A program made the translations under genes and the position numbers. Below are positions 22,279 to 33,006 of a DNA stretch of 64,000 nt, in pieces. Source of the stretch: Oikopleura dioica (taxonomy: Eukaryota; Chordata; Appendicularia; Copelata; Oikopleuridae); the NCBI GenBank assembly GCA_907165135.1, contig OU015568.1, forward strand, positions 16,937,208-17,001,207, in the 5' to 3' direction. Every line of letters starts with the position of its first letter. Position 1 is the first letter of the stretch. A model generated the notes under the pieces. That model did not search any database. It saw only the letters and a list, made by a program, of their open reading frames with translations, and was not told the origin of the DNA.

Positions 22279-24310
22279 CTAATCAGACTGATTTGAATCG
22301 CGAGTGAGAGATGGATTACTTGGTTTGCTCCACCAGTAGCTACCGCCATTGGGAACGCAGTAAGTGTAGTTCTCTCCGAAGTTCATTGCGGATTTCATTA
22401 CTCCAACATTGAACGACTAAAAGAAATCATAAGACTGTTTCAATTGCGGATCTTACTGTGAGGCAATATTCCTCTCCATAGGCGAATTCGATGCTGGAAT
22501 CGACATTGATGTTCAAGTAGAATTGATCCTTTTTGCCGTCAACCATCAGATTGCCTCCGATAATATTTCCTTGTGCATCTCTGTTGTGTTGAACCCTAGA
22601 AGAGAAAATTCAACGAAAAGAAAGGATAAAACAATGATAGCGCACTTGAATTGGAGAACAGTTTGAGTTTGAGACTTGTCTTGACTGAGATAAGCCTGTT
22701 GAAGCTTGTAGATGTCGGATTGATCCCACATACTGATCGTTACGCCTCCTTGTATGATCTCTTCGATGAACGCGTAGCCGCAGTGTCGCTTGCTCCAGAC
22801 AAGGAAACCGATGTAATCTAGGAGAAAATAAAACGAGAAAAATTAAAAAAATAAGAAGTGATTTTTAAAATTACCGTCTTTAGTCACATCAACGTTGTTT
22901 TGGTTGTCTCTCACGTTGGTCAGGATCTGGTACGAGTTGACATTGTCGTTTGAGCTCCTCAAGGTGACCCGACTGCTCTTGATTCCTTTCCAGCCAACTT
23001 CGAAGCCAGGGCAAGTATCGTCAATCTGTGTGAGAGGATTCGGCGTCGGGTTGGCCGTGTAAGCCGCCTCAAACTCCTCCTTTGTCATGCATTTGTCTTC
23101 TCCAGTAGAAGGATCTTCCCCGAAGAAATAGCAGTCTTCTCTGCATCCAAATGTCTCCGGATCGTACGCCATTCCGATTGGACACTGGCAAGTTCCATCG
23201 GCCCCGAAAACCTGGTACGCAAACACTTTTTCTTTGCAAGTGCAAGTGTTGAAGAACATCGAGTAGTGAGGATGGTCGCAGCTGCATCCGCCGTTGTCGG
23301 TGATTGTCTGCCAGTGGTAAGGACACACGCACTCGTTGAAATTGGAAACGTCTTCTGAGCGAATCATACCGACGGGGCATTCTTCTGGTTCACACCAGCC
23401 ATCCGTGACGTAATTCGTCATCGGAACATCGGTTGACAAAGTGTATTTGAATTCGCCCTTGCATTTGCAAGAAACACTCGTGACATTAGCTGCTGTTTCA
23501 CTGTCAACAAACCAGACCATCGCTGGATCTGGGCAGGCAGGGAGGCATTCCGTTAGAATTTGTCCGTACTCGTGAGTTTTGCCAGAAAAGTACCATCCTG
23601 GAGGACATTCTTCTACCTCTTCGCAAACTCCATTTGCATTTGGAAGCATGTTGCCTTCGATGCAAATACACATGAGCAATATATTCGACCACTTTTGCCC
23701 TGCTGGGCAGCATTCAATTTCTCCTGACATGTCATTTTCAAATGGATACTTGTCCGCTGGGCACTCACAGAGGGCCGTAATAGGGCTGAAAATCTGTGAT
23801 GGCGAGCAAATTGATGGTTCGCAAGTAAAAGCTCCGTCAGTAATGACCTGTTTCATTCCTGGGCAAGAGCATTTTCCGTCGACAGGATCTGCGAATTTCT
23901 TCGATCCAAAAGAACCCATGCACATGCATTTTTGCTCACGAACATTGAAAACTTGGTCTGACGCGCAGCAGTGGAGCTTTCCGAAGACATCGAGGAACTG
24001 GTTCGGAAGAGAATCTGGGCAGACTTGATTGCAGCTGTCTCCTCCGTCGCAAACACAGAGGCTCTTTTCAGCGCTCCAATGTTGGCCGAGCTCGCAACAA
24101 GGCTTCGTTAAAGACGCGAGGGAGCCATCAGCACAGTAGCACTCTTCATCTTTGTAAATTTGCTCTTCGGGACATTTGCTCACGCAAGAACCTGCTTCCA
24201 TTTCAGATCCCTCGGGACATGGAGAATCGCATGATCCATCAATTACCACTTGACCTTCTGGACATTCACAAAGGCCAAGCTCATCGTTGTAAAGGGGTTT
24301 GTCTAATTTT
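22279..24310 (-). CDS. Large cysteine-rich secreted protein (house-protein-like), 5' end uncertain
   Basis: A long exon (about 24310-22875) encodes many short Cys-rich repeats of the style CPEGSE..G.C..CPEEQIY and CCELGQHWS...LCVC, giving over 60 Cys. The last exons form a Cys-poor domain (CPGFEVGWKGIKSSRVTLRS...GFLVWSKRHCGYAFIEE...) ending SNPSLTRDSNQSD at 22279. Regular CxC and CC pairs plus absence of Lys-rich interior suggest an extracellular, disulphide-bonded structural protein. In a larvacean this resembles oikosins, the proteins of the filter house; that link is inference. No signal-peptide exon is certain: upstream of 24310 come a 30-bp tandem repeat and AT-rich DNA. Confidence 0.65.
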
Positions 24311-24330
24311 GGAAAAATGAAGAATGTAAC

Positions 24331-24447
24331 GTAACAAAAAGGTTTTCGTTAGTATGGAACGTAACAAAAAGGTTTTCGCTAGTATGGAACGTAACAAAAA
24401 GGTTTTCGCTAGTATGGAACGTAACAAAAGGTTTTCGCTACAATGTA
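24331..24447. repeat. 30-bp tandem repeat, about four copies
   Basis: The unit GTAACAAAAAGGTTTTCGCT plus AGTATGGAAC occurs at 24331, 24361 and 24391, and partly at 24421 with one A lost. Copies are nearly identical. It separates the Cys-rich gene from the AT-rich right half of the window. Confidence 0.9.
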
Positions 24448-24853
24448 ACCGAAAAAAAGGATAGATGAAAATCTTGATTTTTCTCATTTCTTTGCATAAT
24501 TCCTAATTTGCAAAAATAGATTTTTGGAAAAAAAGAGAAAAATTCCAATTTTGTATATAAAATTCCAAAAAAAGAAAAATTAAATTATGGAAAAAAAAAC
24601 TGGGTTTTCGTAGGCCGGTAGGCCTTCTGCGCCTGCTATGTTTTTTTGCCCTAGGGAACCTGTTTATCATAGCTTAATATCTGTGTCTAATAATTCACTA
24701 TTATTCTGACACTTATTTTCCGCGTCATTTTATTACAGATAGTTGTTGACAGGCTCAGTTTTCCGCATTGTTTATCATTGTCGTATTGTCTCCGCATGTG
24801 TTCAATCTCTATTGCTTGTTGTTATTTTGTGTTTATTTTTTGTTAATGTTACC
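24448..24853. other. AT-rich boundary zone with one copy of the GGCC-rich dispersed motif
   Basis: No coding exon seen. Around 24604-24625 lies GGTTTTCGTAGGCCGGTAGG, one of four related motifs in the window, preceded on the plus strand by an A-tract. Base composition and codon usage change here, from housekeeping genes to the AT-rich gene block. Confidence 0.4.
24604..24626 (-). repeat. Dispersed GGCCTnCCGGCC motif, copy 1
   Basis: Minus strand AAGGCCTACCGGCCTACGAA followed by AACCC and a T-tract. Intergenic. See the copies at 44476, 50745 and 60337. Confidence 0.6.
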
Positions 24854-25898
24854 TTAGTTCTCCATTAGTGGCATGATAACTTCGATTTCACCTGCCCATA
24901 GGGCATCCATCAATTTCAATTTTTTTTTGAACTCATGTAGAAGTCCAACTTGCGTCTTTCGTTCTTCAAGTATTCGTGCGAGATCGTCGTCGTTTATTCC
25001 GATACGTGCAACCTAGAACTTATTTTTGTCGTGTTACAGGTGTATCATACCGTAAGGAGTGTCATCCACGAAGAATATGCCTCATTTAGTCTTGACATCA
25101 GACCTTGTAAACATATTACAACGCTGGCTGGCGTCACAGTTTCTTCACCGTTCACGTATCTATTCAGCTGCACAATCGTTGCATCTGCATATTCATGGAA
25201 TCGAACAAGTACATCGAAAGCTTTTTCAGAGTTCGAAATTTACGCGGCTGCCGTTCGCATCAGAGAGTATATACGGCTGCAAGTGTTAGGATTAAACGAA
25301 TTGACGTTTATGTTTAGCCGCGGAAATATTCTCATGGTGCCGGTGCCTGTTTCGTTTTGTGCAAATGGTGCATTTCGAACTATTACTGGCAGTGAGTTGT
25401 GAACTTCTGTTTTCCATGTTTCCATTTCTCAGTCTTAAAGTTTTTCTATCTGTTTGTTGGTCTATTAATATCCTGTTGCAAGTATGTTCCATGTAGTATT
25501 TCTACTGAAACGAAAGGATACAGTTGTACTTTTACTACAGTAAGTGGCGACTTTATAATGACTTGAATTTGAACTTTTTCAATTTTAGCCGCTTCTCCGG
25601 TGTAGGTTGAATTTGTCGCATTCTTTTTATTCCTTTTTCTTCACGACCAAAGTTACCTTGGGTGGTATTGTCCGAGCCATCTTGTGTCTCGTCGTTTTGT
25701 GGTGCGCCTTAAGTTTCTTTCGCTTGTTTTGTCTATATATTTACCTAAGTCCGCGTGGTTTTCAACAGGCGTTTCTTGGACAACATTTGGCGTCGCTGAT
25801 TTTATTTTATCCAATTATTTCTAAGTACGTCTGTTACCTGAGCCTTCTGGATCTCGGACTTCGTTTTCACCCGTTGGAGCCGATTCTACAGTATCCAT
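24854..25898 (-). CDS. Unrecognised multi-exon protein (first of a tandem minus-strand run)
   Basis: Model: start MDTVESAPTGENEVRDPEGS at 25898, then a short exon (TPNVVQETPVENHADL), then GAPQNDETQDGSDNTTQ. Later exons carry the best-supported coding: FDVLVRFHEYADATIVQLNR and ICLQGLMSRLNEAYSSWMTL. A 38-nt GT-AG intron follows, then VARIGINDDDLARILEERKT ending LWAGEIEVIMPLMEN at 24854. The N-terminal part is acidic and probably disordered; the C-terminal part is helical. The middle (25240-25560) contains stops in all frames, so further introns are needed. No family recognised. Confidence 0.45.
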
Positions 25899-26485
25899 GC
25901 GTGTGATGAAAGTGATATCACTCTGATGGAACTTCGTCAGCTGATTACAATCTGGCTCTGGACACCGAAAAACTGGCGGATGTTCTCCTCTTGGGTTGTA
26001 ACCTTCTTGATGGTGGCCTTTTATGGTTCTTATTGTACCGTTTAGTGTATCTATGATTCTCCTATTATTTTGCGGAAAATCCGCAGATTTTTTCACTGAA
26101 AATCCGCGGGAATTTTGGCTCAATGACGAGTGATTGGCCTGCTTGATTGAAAAAAGAGGCGGAGAATCACGGAAAATAACTTCAATACTGATTGCGTTTA
26201 ATTTCTAAGGTTTAGATGAACCTTGCCTGTGATACAGGTTAAGCAGCAAATATGCTTGCAGTGGAGATTAAGAACTTCTCGTCGAAATTCCTTGTCCAGT
26301 TCCTTTTTGCAAACGTTGCATATATTCAAATCCGTGTAAAATCGATTCATATTGTTCTGAATTTTATTTGTATCAACGACTTATATGTTTCGCCGCGGCA
26401 GTTAGCTACAGTTTAAATATTCGCGTTTAACAGTTATTACGCTTAATTACAGTCACCGCATGAGTTTTCAGATTATTAATTTCAG
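25899..26485. other. Gap between two orphan genes
   Basis: About 590 bp. A possible upstream coding stretch (TIRTIKGHHQEGYNPRGEHP, 26060-25990) may be an extra 5' exon of the downstream gene. A CCGCGGCA motif occurs near 26394. Otherwise AT-rich without clear signals. Confidence 0.3.
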
Positions 26486-26929
26486 TTACTCCTCCGCATT
26501 TGATTGTTTCTTTGGTGACTTTTCCTCCAAAGCTTTGATTAAAGTCCGTCCCTCTTCCGCCATCTTTTTCATCTTATCCCATGCAACCATTACTTCGTTC
26601 ACTGGGTGTCCGCTTTCATAAACCATTTCTTTGATTTCGCTTAAGCCTTTCGGTTAAGCCGTAGTTAAATGATTGTTCGCTTACCTCATAGTATTGCGAG
26701 CCATCCCTTTTACATACGCGTCCATGAGTTCTCCATTGAAATAGACTTGCTTTTTCTGCCTTTTAAGCCCGAATTTCAATTGCTCCATCATTTTTTCCTG
26801 TTCTTTTGTCATGCAATGTTTATTACATTTCATTTCCTCCAACTTTACGATGATGAGCTTGAGCTCATCTTCATCTTTTTTGATCAATCCTTCTTCGACT
26901 CCTTTTTTCGCGAGTTTAATTCGTTCCAT
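26486..26929 (-). CDS. Small charged helical protein, unrecognised
   Basis: Two exons. The first starts MERIKLAKKGVEEGLIKKDE at 26929 and ends GMARNTMR. A GT-AG intron of about 41 nt follows. The second reads LSEIKEMVYESGHPVNEVMV and ends KKQSNAEE at 26486. About 135 residues, rich in Lys/Glu, predicted all-helical. It lies 115 nt downstream of the DEAD-box gene on the same strand, so it may be in the same polycistron. No family recognised. Confidence 0.5.
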
Positions 26930-27044
26930 TGGGAATCGGTCAATCTAAACTATTTTTCTTATGTTTCACTATTTTTTATTAAAGGATAAAGGTTTATTTT
27001 ATAAAAATATAAAAAGAGAATGTTTCGTCTAATCTGAAAAGTAT

Positions 27045-29003
27045 TTAAGATGATTTCAGTTTTTTTAAGAATTGGGGTACAGGATCTCCATTTTTCTCGC
27101 AAGTTTTTATTAATTCTGCCGCGTGTTTCTTGTCTTCTGATGATATGAGACTGATGGCTCTACAGTTTTTCGTTTCGTTGACTATTCGTTCGATTCTATA
27201 CAATATTTGTAATACCTAAATACTGTGGACTTTTACTTACTGATGATTGTAGTCTTTTACTTTAATTGGCAATTCGATATTGAAAATAATGTGCACATTT
27301 ATGATTGGAAGACCTCTCGCGATTCCTTGTGTTCCGACGATCATGCACTTTTGTTTTGTCTAATGATATTTTTACGCTACGTCTTATGAAAGGACGAATG
27401 TTATACATACCATGAGTTCTTGGATTGTTTGATTTCGGTCGTGTTGATTTTTACCTCCGTGGATTGTCATGACTCTGTGTCCGTGTGTGTTGAGAATTCC
27501 TGCGATAATTTCTGCATATTCTCGTGTGTCTGTCAGAATGAGCACTTTTTTGTCTCTTATTTGATCGCAAATTTGTATTGCTCGACTGGCTCTGTATATT
27601 TGTTCTATATGTTCGAAGCTTTGTATTGTTCGAATTAGGGCTGGCAAAGTTGTTAACCTGGTCAAATGGCCTTGACAGCTTTTGGGGTCGGCAAGCCACC
27701 AAGCGATTGTAGGTGGTGATGGGTGGGTTGAGGAGAGAATCAGAAATTTAATTGAAAAAGCTCATCATTTTCACTATTATTTTCGAACCAGCTGGTCATC
27801 GTTTTTATACTCTTTATTTCTCAACTTTATTACTGAGTTACACCTGTTGCCAGTCCTAATTCTGACCAGAGGTGGCCATTCGGGCAAAAAATCGTCTCCT
27901 AGCCGTTCTGAGCCGAGAAATTCAAACTGTCCGGAAAAGCTGCATGACAGTTGGGCAATAATTTTCGATTTGAAGTGAACAGAATCGTGGATAAAAATTT
28001 CGATAGATAGGAGCATGAGGGTAAATATAGTTCAAACTTAGGAATTTTCTTTGGCTGCAGCTTGACTTTCTGTCCGAAATTGCTTAAATTCCCGAAATGC
28101 CCCTTTCTGCCAAATTTTAGCCGTCAGTTTACATGCCGAACACATTTTGCCTTTAAATTACCCGGTGTCGCTGCTCGAATGGTCAACTCTAGTTCGGACG
28201 CTTGTCTGTTTAACGACACCTATCGACAAAAAGACATAGTTTTCTTTAAGGAATCTTGTCGCTTGTTTTTGCAACAATTCATCGAATGTAGATGAAAAGA
28301 TTGCTGTTGTTCTGTCATGACCTTTCCTCTGTCGTAGATACCAGTTGATATCGTTTAGATCTTTATCGAGTCCTTCATCTATCATACAATCCGCGTTATC
28401 CAGAATGAAAAATCGACAAGCTTCGCCGTCAATAACCGCTTCTGATAGCAGGAATTTTATTCGACCCGGAGTACCGATCACGATGTTGCATCCTTCATTG
28501 ATTTTTTTGACTTGTTTTTGAATACTTAATTGAATAAAAATTAAATAAAAATGTCGTTTATACTCTGTTCCACCGCAGACAAGGATCGGAACAATTCCAG
28601 TGTTTTCACAAAACTTGCAGCTTTCACCATATAATTGTGCCGCGACTTCTCTTGTTGGTGAAATAATGATGCAGTCGACTCTTCCGTTTGTGTTAATGAT
28701 CCGTTCTTTAGTATTATTTTTCATTAAATAATTAATAATTGGAATCATCATTGCAGCAGTTTTTCCTGATCCGGTTTGTGCGGTTGCCATCATATCTGTT
28801 CTTTCTGCCAAGATTTTGAATGCGTATTGTTGTATTGGGAAGGGCTGGGCGTATTTCATTCCCCGCAAATTCTCTTGAATTTCTCGGCAAAGATGCATGT
28901 CTTCGAATTTTTCCGCATAGTATTGTTCCGCGACACTTTTAATCTTTCTTTCACTCAGGTCGTATTTCGTGATATTAATTGGGATAGTGTTGAGCTGTGT
29001 CAT
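27045..29003 (-). CDS. Vasa-like DEAD-box protein with degenerate catalytic motifs
   Basis: Starts MTQLNTIPINITKYDLSERK at 29003. Q motif FPIQQYAFKIL and Walker A ATAQTGSGKTAAMM are intact, as are SPTREVAAQL, VCGGTEY and IGTPGRI. The Walker B DEAD is DNAD (FILDNADCMIDEGL), motif III is SST, and the arginine-finger motif HRIGRTGR reads HQIERIVN. RecA2 is otherwise recognisable: VLILTDTREYAEIIAGIL, MTIHGGKNQHDR and MIVGTQGIARGL, ending PQFLKKLKSS at 27045. The overall alignment is closest to Vasa/DDX4 or DDX3. Loss of the Walker B Glu and both arginine fingers predicts little or no ATPase. A stretch of about 500 bp without helicase similarity splits the two halves. Confidence 0.75.
27636..28174. 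mobile_element. Possible insertion within the DEAD-box gene
   Basis: The RecA1 half ends near 28190 and the RecA2 half resumes near 27650. The intervening 539 bp is bounded by the direct repeat TCGAAT (27630-27635 and 28175-28180). There are no obvious terminal inverted repeats. It could instead simply be a large intron. A 6-bp match alone is weak evidence. Confidence 0.3.
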
Positions 29004-29277
29004 GGTTCTCCTTTCTATTTCGGCATCTGGTGTCTTAATTTGTTAACTCATGTGTGTCCAACCGAACTTACATGTTTTTGCTTTGAGGTCATTGACATCG
29101 TGCTGGAATTGTTTTTCGCGGATCTATTTAGTAGTCTGTTCATCTTAACATCGTAATAATTAGTTAATCAATTATTACAAAAGGTGGCAGTAAGAAATTC
29201 CTTCGATTGGCAGGCAAAACAATTACATTCGCTTTTTGATCGTGAATAGATTGGTCGGGTTACTACAGTCGCGGGCC

Positions 29278-29571
29278 TTAAGGAAACATTCTATTGCTTC
29301 TCCCTTTGCTTCCTGCATTTCGATTCGGCCTTTTTAGGGTTTTCAAATTGGATACTTTATTTTTCTTTTCAATTTCAAGTCCCTTGCCTATTAACAAATC
29401 GTAACGTTTTTTAAGAGAATCATTGTTTTCCGCACTTTTGACTTTATCTAGCAATTCTTTTACTTCTTCCGCTTTTTTTTTCCATAATTCTGTCGCTAGA
29501 CGTAAGTTCTTTATTTTTTCTTTCTTGATTTTGTTAACGTCATTTTTTAATTCTTTTCCATCGCTCTTCAT
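29278..29571 (-). CDS. Small Lys-rich coiled-coil protein, unrecognised
   Basis: Single exon of 97 codons. It starts MKSDGKELKNDVNKIKKEKI at 29571 directly after an ACTTTAG acceptor and ends GRSNRMFP. Highly charged, predicted helical with leucine heptads in the middle (ELWKKKAEEVKELLDKV). It lies between the RPA2-like gene (159 nt upstream) and the DEAD-box gene (274 nt downstream), all on one strand. Confidence 0.6.
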   Translation of the reverse strand: MKSDGKELKNDVNKIKKEKIKNLRLATELWKKKAEEVKELLDKVKSAENNDSLKKRYDLLIGKGLEIEKKNKVSNLKTLKRPNRNAGSKGRSNRMFP

Positions 29572-29730
29572 TCTAAAGTTCTATTGTTGATTCTTTCGCA
29601 CACTTAGGTTGATAGAATAAAGTTGATCAAACACCATAATTTGTCGCACAAATATTCAATATTGGTTTTTATTTTAAATTTTTGACGTTTTATTTGCCGC
29701 GTATTTTTTTTTCAGAGACATACGAGCCGT

Positions 29731-30584
29731 TTAAGTGGATTTGAAGTGGTCATCATCGATCGTGCTGTAGATATGCCCTGTAATTTATTTATGAATCGTT
29801 TCTGTTTTATTTTACCATTGTTTGAAAGTTCATTGAGAATCTGGCGCAACTCCGCTTCTTCGAGGCTAAGGTGGCCAAAATCATGGATGACATTTGCTCC
29901 TTGTTCACTTTCGTTGCTAGTTGAGTGTTTTTATCTAGTGAATTTGAAAATTTCATACTTGATCACCACAGCTAGAACATTTCCGGTTCGTTGGGAGAAT
30001 TCGTTTGAGGCGAATGGTTTTGGTGGCGACTTAGAATCTTTATGTCTTGTTACATTTTATACTTACCTTTTTTGGTTCTTCCTTCACAACTGTGTCATTC
30101 GCTGCTTGTAATACAGTGAAAATAGCTTCTAGCATGAAGCAGCTCATCACTGATTGGTAATCCTCCTTTATTAACCGGATAACATTTACTACGACGATTG
30201 TGTTGCCTATAAATTTTTATTTTTGTTATTTTCTTTTAAGCATACCGTTTTTATTCAGTCGTATTTTCCCAAAAACTTTCACCGCATCGTCTCTTTTTAC
30301 TTCCGTTAGTCTATTTACGTCGACGAATTCATAGGTGCCTGTTCCGTCGTCAACAGTAATTAACCGCACTGGTATAGTGTTTCGCTCGGCCTCCTGAATG
30401 GCATAAAGCTTTGTACAACATTAAGTTTGAACCTTGACAAGTAATACGCGGCCGCAAAAACAGCTACTCCTATCTTCAATTGTGTTTTTGCAATTTGATG
30501 TTGACCCTCTTTGTCGACAATATTCGGTTGTTTGAGAGCCGCGATTGTCACGTGAACAATTGTTTCTGGTATTCCCTTGTTCAT
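29731..30584 (-). CDS. Replication protein A 32 kDa subunit paralogue
   Basis: Starts MNKGIPETIVHVTIAALKQ at 30584 after a TTTAAG acceptor. The OB fold is clear: TVDDGTGTYEFVDVNRL, VKVFGKIRLNKNGNTIVVVN, then a helix ending IFTVLQAAN. The C-terminal winged helix ends NNGHIYSTIDDDHFKST at 29731, almost identical to the human RPA2 end GHIYSTVDDDHFKST. That last splice (intron GTAAAATAAAA...TTACAG) restores frame exactly. The usual Ser/Gly-rich phosphorylated N-terminus is missing. RPA2 pairs with RPA1 and RPA3 to bind single-stranded DNA in replication and meiosis. Whether this is the only RPA2 or an extra copy cannot be seen here. Confidence 0.85.
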
Positions 30585-30605
30585 TCTTAAATTTATTTCA
30601 GAATG
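30582..30605. promoter_or_regulatory. Head-to-head start codons sharing overlapping splice acceptors
   Basis: The 24 bp from CAT to ATG read CATTCTTAAATTTATTTCAG then AATG. On the plus strand TTTATTTCAG precedes AATG; on the minus strand AATAAATTTAAG precedes AATG. Both look like trans-splice acceptors, only 18 bp separating the two ATGs. Confidence 0.65.
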
Positions 30606-31259
30606 TTTGTTATGGAAATCTCTCCCGCCGATGCTAGTGAATTAATTTCTCATGTCCGTGAGAAGATCGCAGCCGATAATAAGAAATTTCTGGCTAACGT
30701 GGAATCTTCCAACTTACTGGATGTTCTATCAGATGAGTCCCGACAAGTTTATCTCAAATTGATGACTACGGAGACACACTCTACTTCAGACAGCTTCGAA
30801 TCCGCGCCTGATAATGTTGGTACCGAGAATGGTAATATTTCTTTCGATAAAATGAATTGTTATGTGTATGTTTAGATCTGTCTTCGTCTAAAGATGGCAC
30901 CGTTTTGTCTTTTGCCGCTTCGGAACGTATGATATTTTTCTTTTTTAAACAATCATCATTATTTAGATTCTACCCAATCTTCCCCGCGTAAATCACCATG
31001 CTGCCGCGAATATGAATTGGCTATGATAAATGATGGTTTTGAGGGTCCATGGACCGATGGAGTAGGACCGTGTCAATTTCATTTTCATATGTATAAAAGC
31101 TGGCATGAGTCCATTAAGAAGGCGGAAGCCGCGAAGGCATCGAAGAAGACTTTCCCAAAGAAAACTTTTGAGTCTCGCTACGAAGATTTCTACGATGACT
31201 ATGATGATTATTTAAGTCAATTTGGGGCTGTTTATTCTCAGGGTTCTTCTGATCAATAA
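30603..31259 (+). CDS. Unrecognised small acidic/aromatic protein
   Basis: Divergent partner of the RPA2-like gene. Exon 1 starts MFVMEISPADASELISHVRE; short exons follow (KDGTVLSFAASE), then the last exon reads SPCCREYELAMINDGFEGPW and FHFHMYKSWHESIKKAEAAK. It ends YLSQFGAVYSQGSSDQ at 31259. Two short introns separate the exons. The C-terminus is Tyr/Asp-rich (RYEDFYDDYDDYLS). No family recognised. It converges on the zinc-finger gene downstream with 185 bp between stops. Confidence 0.5.
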
Positions 31260-31444
31260 ATTACTTACTTGAAAAATTGCTGTGCTCAACTTTCAGTTAT
31301 AACCAGCTGCTAATTTCCGCGGCAATTTTAACAGCTGGATACGATTGGCGATAACAGTCTGAATAAAATAAGGTCAAAATAGAGTCAAAAAATTAAGTAT
31401 TATTTTTGAACTCATTGTTTCAATCAAGTTCAAGAATTGCTTTT

Positions 31445-32281
31445 TCAATTGTCTGGTTCGATATTTTCTTTCTCGATCGCATAGATTTCTCCTAACACTT
31501 GAGTGTGCATCGCTGCATAATGTCTACGGATCTCATCTCGTCGATTTGAAATCTTCGTACATTCTTTGTCGGGGCATTTGTACTTTCTAGTTGATTTTTA
31601 TAATCGATCTGTTTAATGTGTTACCTTTCGGTTGAGTGGAGGGCAATATGTGAATCAAGGTCCTTCTTCGTATTTGTTTTAAATTCACATCTGCTTTGAT
31701 CTTCTTTTGTATAATCGCATCCATAAGGTTTCCATGACAAATGAATTCTCGCATGGGTAGTCACAACGGAAAGTCTTTTGTTGTTGATTTTGTTTTCACA
31801 CTTATCATAGAGGCAGTGCCAATTTGGTTTACAGATCGGATCACATCGTCTTTCGAAGTGAATTTTCTTTTTCTCCTTAACTTACTCTTAGAAATTTGAC
31901 GGATGTTTCCTTGTACCCATTCAATATATGCTTTGGTTCCACTGTCGTTTTTCTTTGTGACTATTTTGTGTTCTTCCGCGATGTGTTTATCGAGAATTTT
32001 TGTACACTGAAATGTCATCCCGCAGCATCCGCATTTACAGCTAATTACCACGGAAGTACTCTGAATTTACTGCGATACGAAATTGAAAAGAGTTTATGTC
32101 TTACCTTTCTTGTCTGTTCGATCTCGATCACATCCCTTTCCTTGATTTGTTTGTTTTTTCTAGTTCCATTCACTTCTTTAAGTTTGTTTTCCACTTTCTT
32201 ATTATTCCCGAGGAGAGGCTGATTTGGTGATATGGTTACAAGTGGGTGGTTTTCAATGCAATCATAAGTTCCGACAAACAT
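31445..32281 (-). CDS. C2H2 zinc-finger protein
   Basis: Start MFVGTYDCIENHPLVTISP at 32281 after a CCTCAG acceptor; the true start could be further upstream. Exons encode a basic linker, then four C2H2-like fingers: CGCCGMTFQCTKILDKHIAE (His pair following), CLYDKCENKI..HARIH, CEFKTNTKKDLDSHIALH and CPDKECTKISNRRDEIRRHY with AAMH. The end is EKENIEPDN at 31445. Finger spacing is irregular, so it is a divergent DNA- or RNA-binding protein. The MULE lies about 200 bp upstream of this start. Confidence 0.65.
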
Positions 32282-32476
32282 CTGAGGCGCGTCTTTTTTC
32301 CATTCTTAATAGTTATGATGATTTTCAGCCTATATTTCTGCATATATTATTGAGTTGCAGGCTTCCCAGTCATCTATTTGACACAGCATCAACGACTTTA
32401 GTTGCGTTTGTTCCCAATTTATCGTGAAACTAATGATATTTGTTATAATCTGTTTGTGTTAAGGTGATTGCCTTCG

Positions 32477-32485
32477 AAACGTATC
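32477..32485. repeat. Target-site duplication, left copy
   Basis: AAACGTATC, identical to 41414-41422, immediately outside the left inverted repeat of the MULE. Nine bp is the typical duplication length for Mutator-like elements. Confidence 0.9.
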
Positions 32486-32602
32486 GGGTGAGGCCCATTA
32501 GGTGTAAATCCCATTAGGTGTAAATACCCATTTAGTGTAATTTTCTAGAAGGTGTAACACACCTAATAGATATTTACACCTAATGGGTATTTACACCTAA
32601 TT
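32486..32602. repeat. Left complex terminal inverted repeat of the MULE
   Basis: Contains direct and inverted copies of CATTAGGTGTAAAT around a centre TTTTCTAGAAGGTGTAACAC, so the end itself can fold back. Reverse complement of 41297-41413 with about 90 percent agreement by eye. Confidence 0.88.
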
Positions 32603-33006
32603 GTTCAATATTTTTCAAAATTATTTTGTAAAAAAGGGATCGACACAAGCTGTCACACATTCTCGACGACCCCCCAACGAGCATTTTTTTTTGGAAAAAT
32701 ATTTTTTTTTAATTCTTTCTAAATTGCACTCAAGAAACAAAAAACATCTTTTCGAGCAATTTTCGAAGTCAAAATTTGAAAATCGCGCGCTATCGATGAG
32801 TAATCGTGACAAGCTGAAGCGTTTCGTCATTTGCGCTCAATGAATTATCATTTTTCTTTCCTTTTTCAAACGAGAAATCTTTCTGCGAAATATGTTTTCT
32901 TGCCGACGTTTATTTAGCTGAAGTTTAATCTATTTCCTGCAATTTTTTCTGATAAATTTTTATATTTAAAACTAACCCGTAGGACCTTTAATGGTACCTT
33001 TTTTGA

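Noticed and set aside
24331-24447. CRISPR-like array
   Set aside because: The 30-bp units are directly tandem without unique spacers; a plain minisatellite.
24950-25402. 150-codon plus-strand reading frame
   Set aside because: It is antisense to well-phased minus-strand exons with proper GT-AG introns, so it is a shadow.
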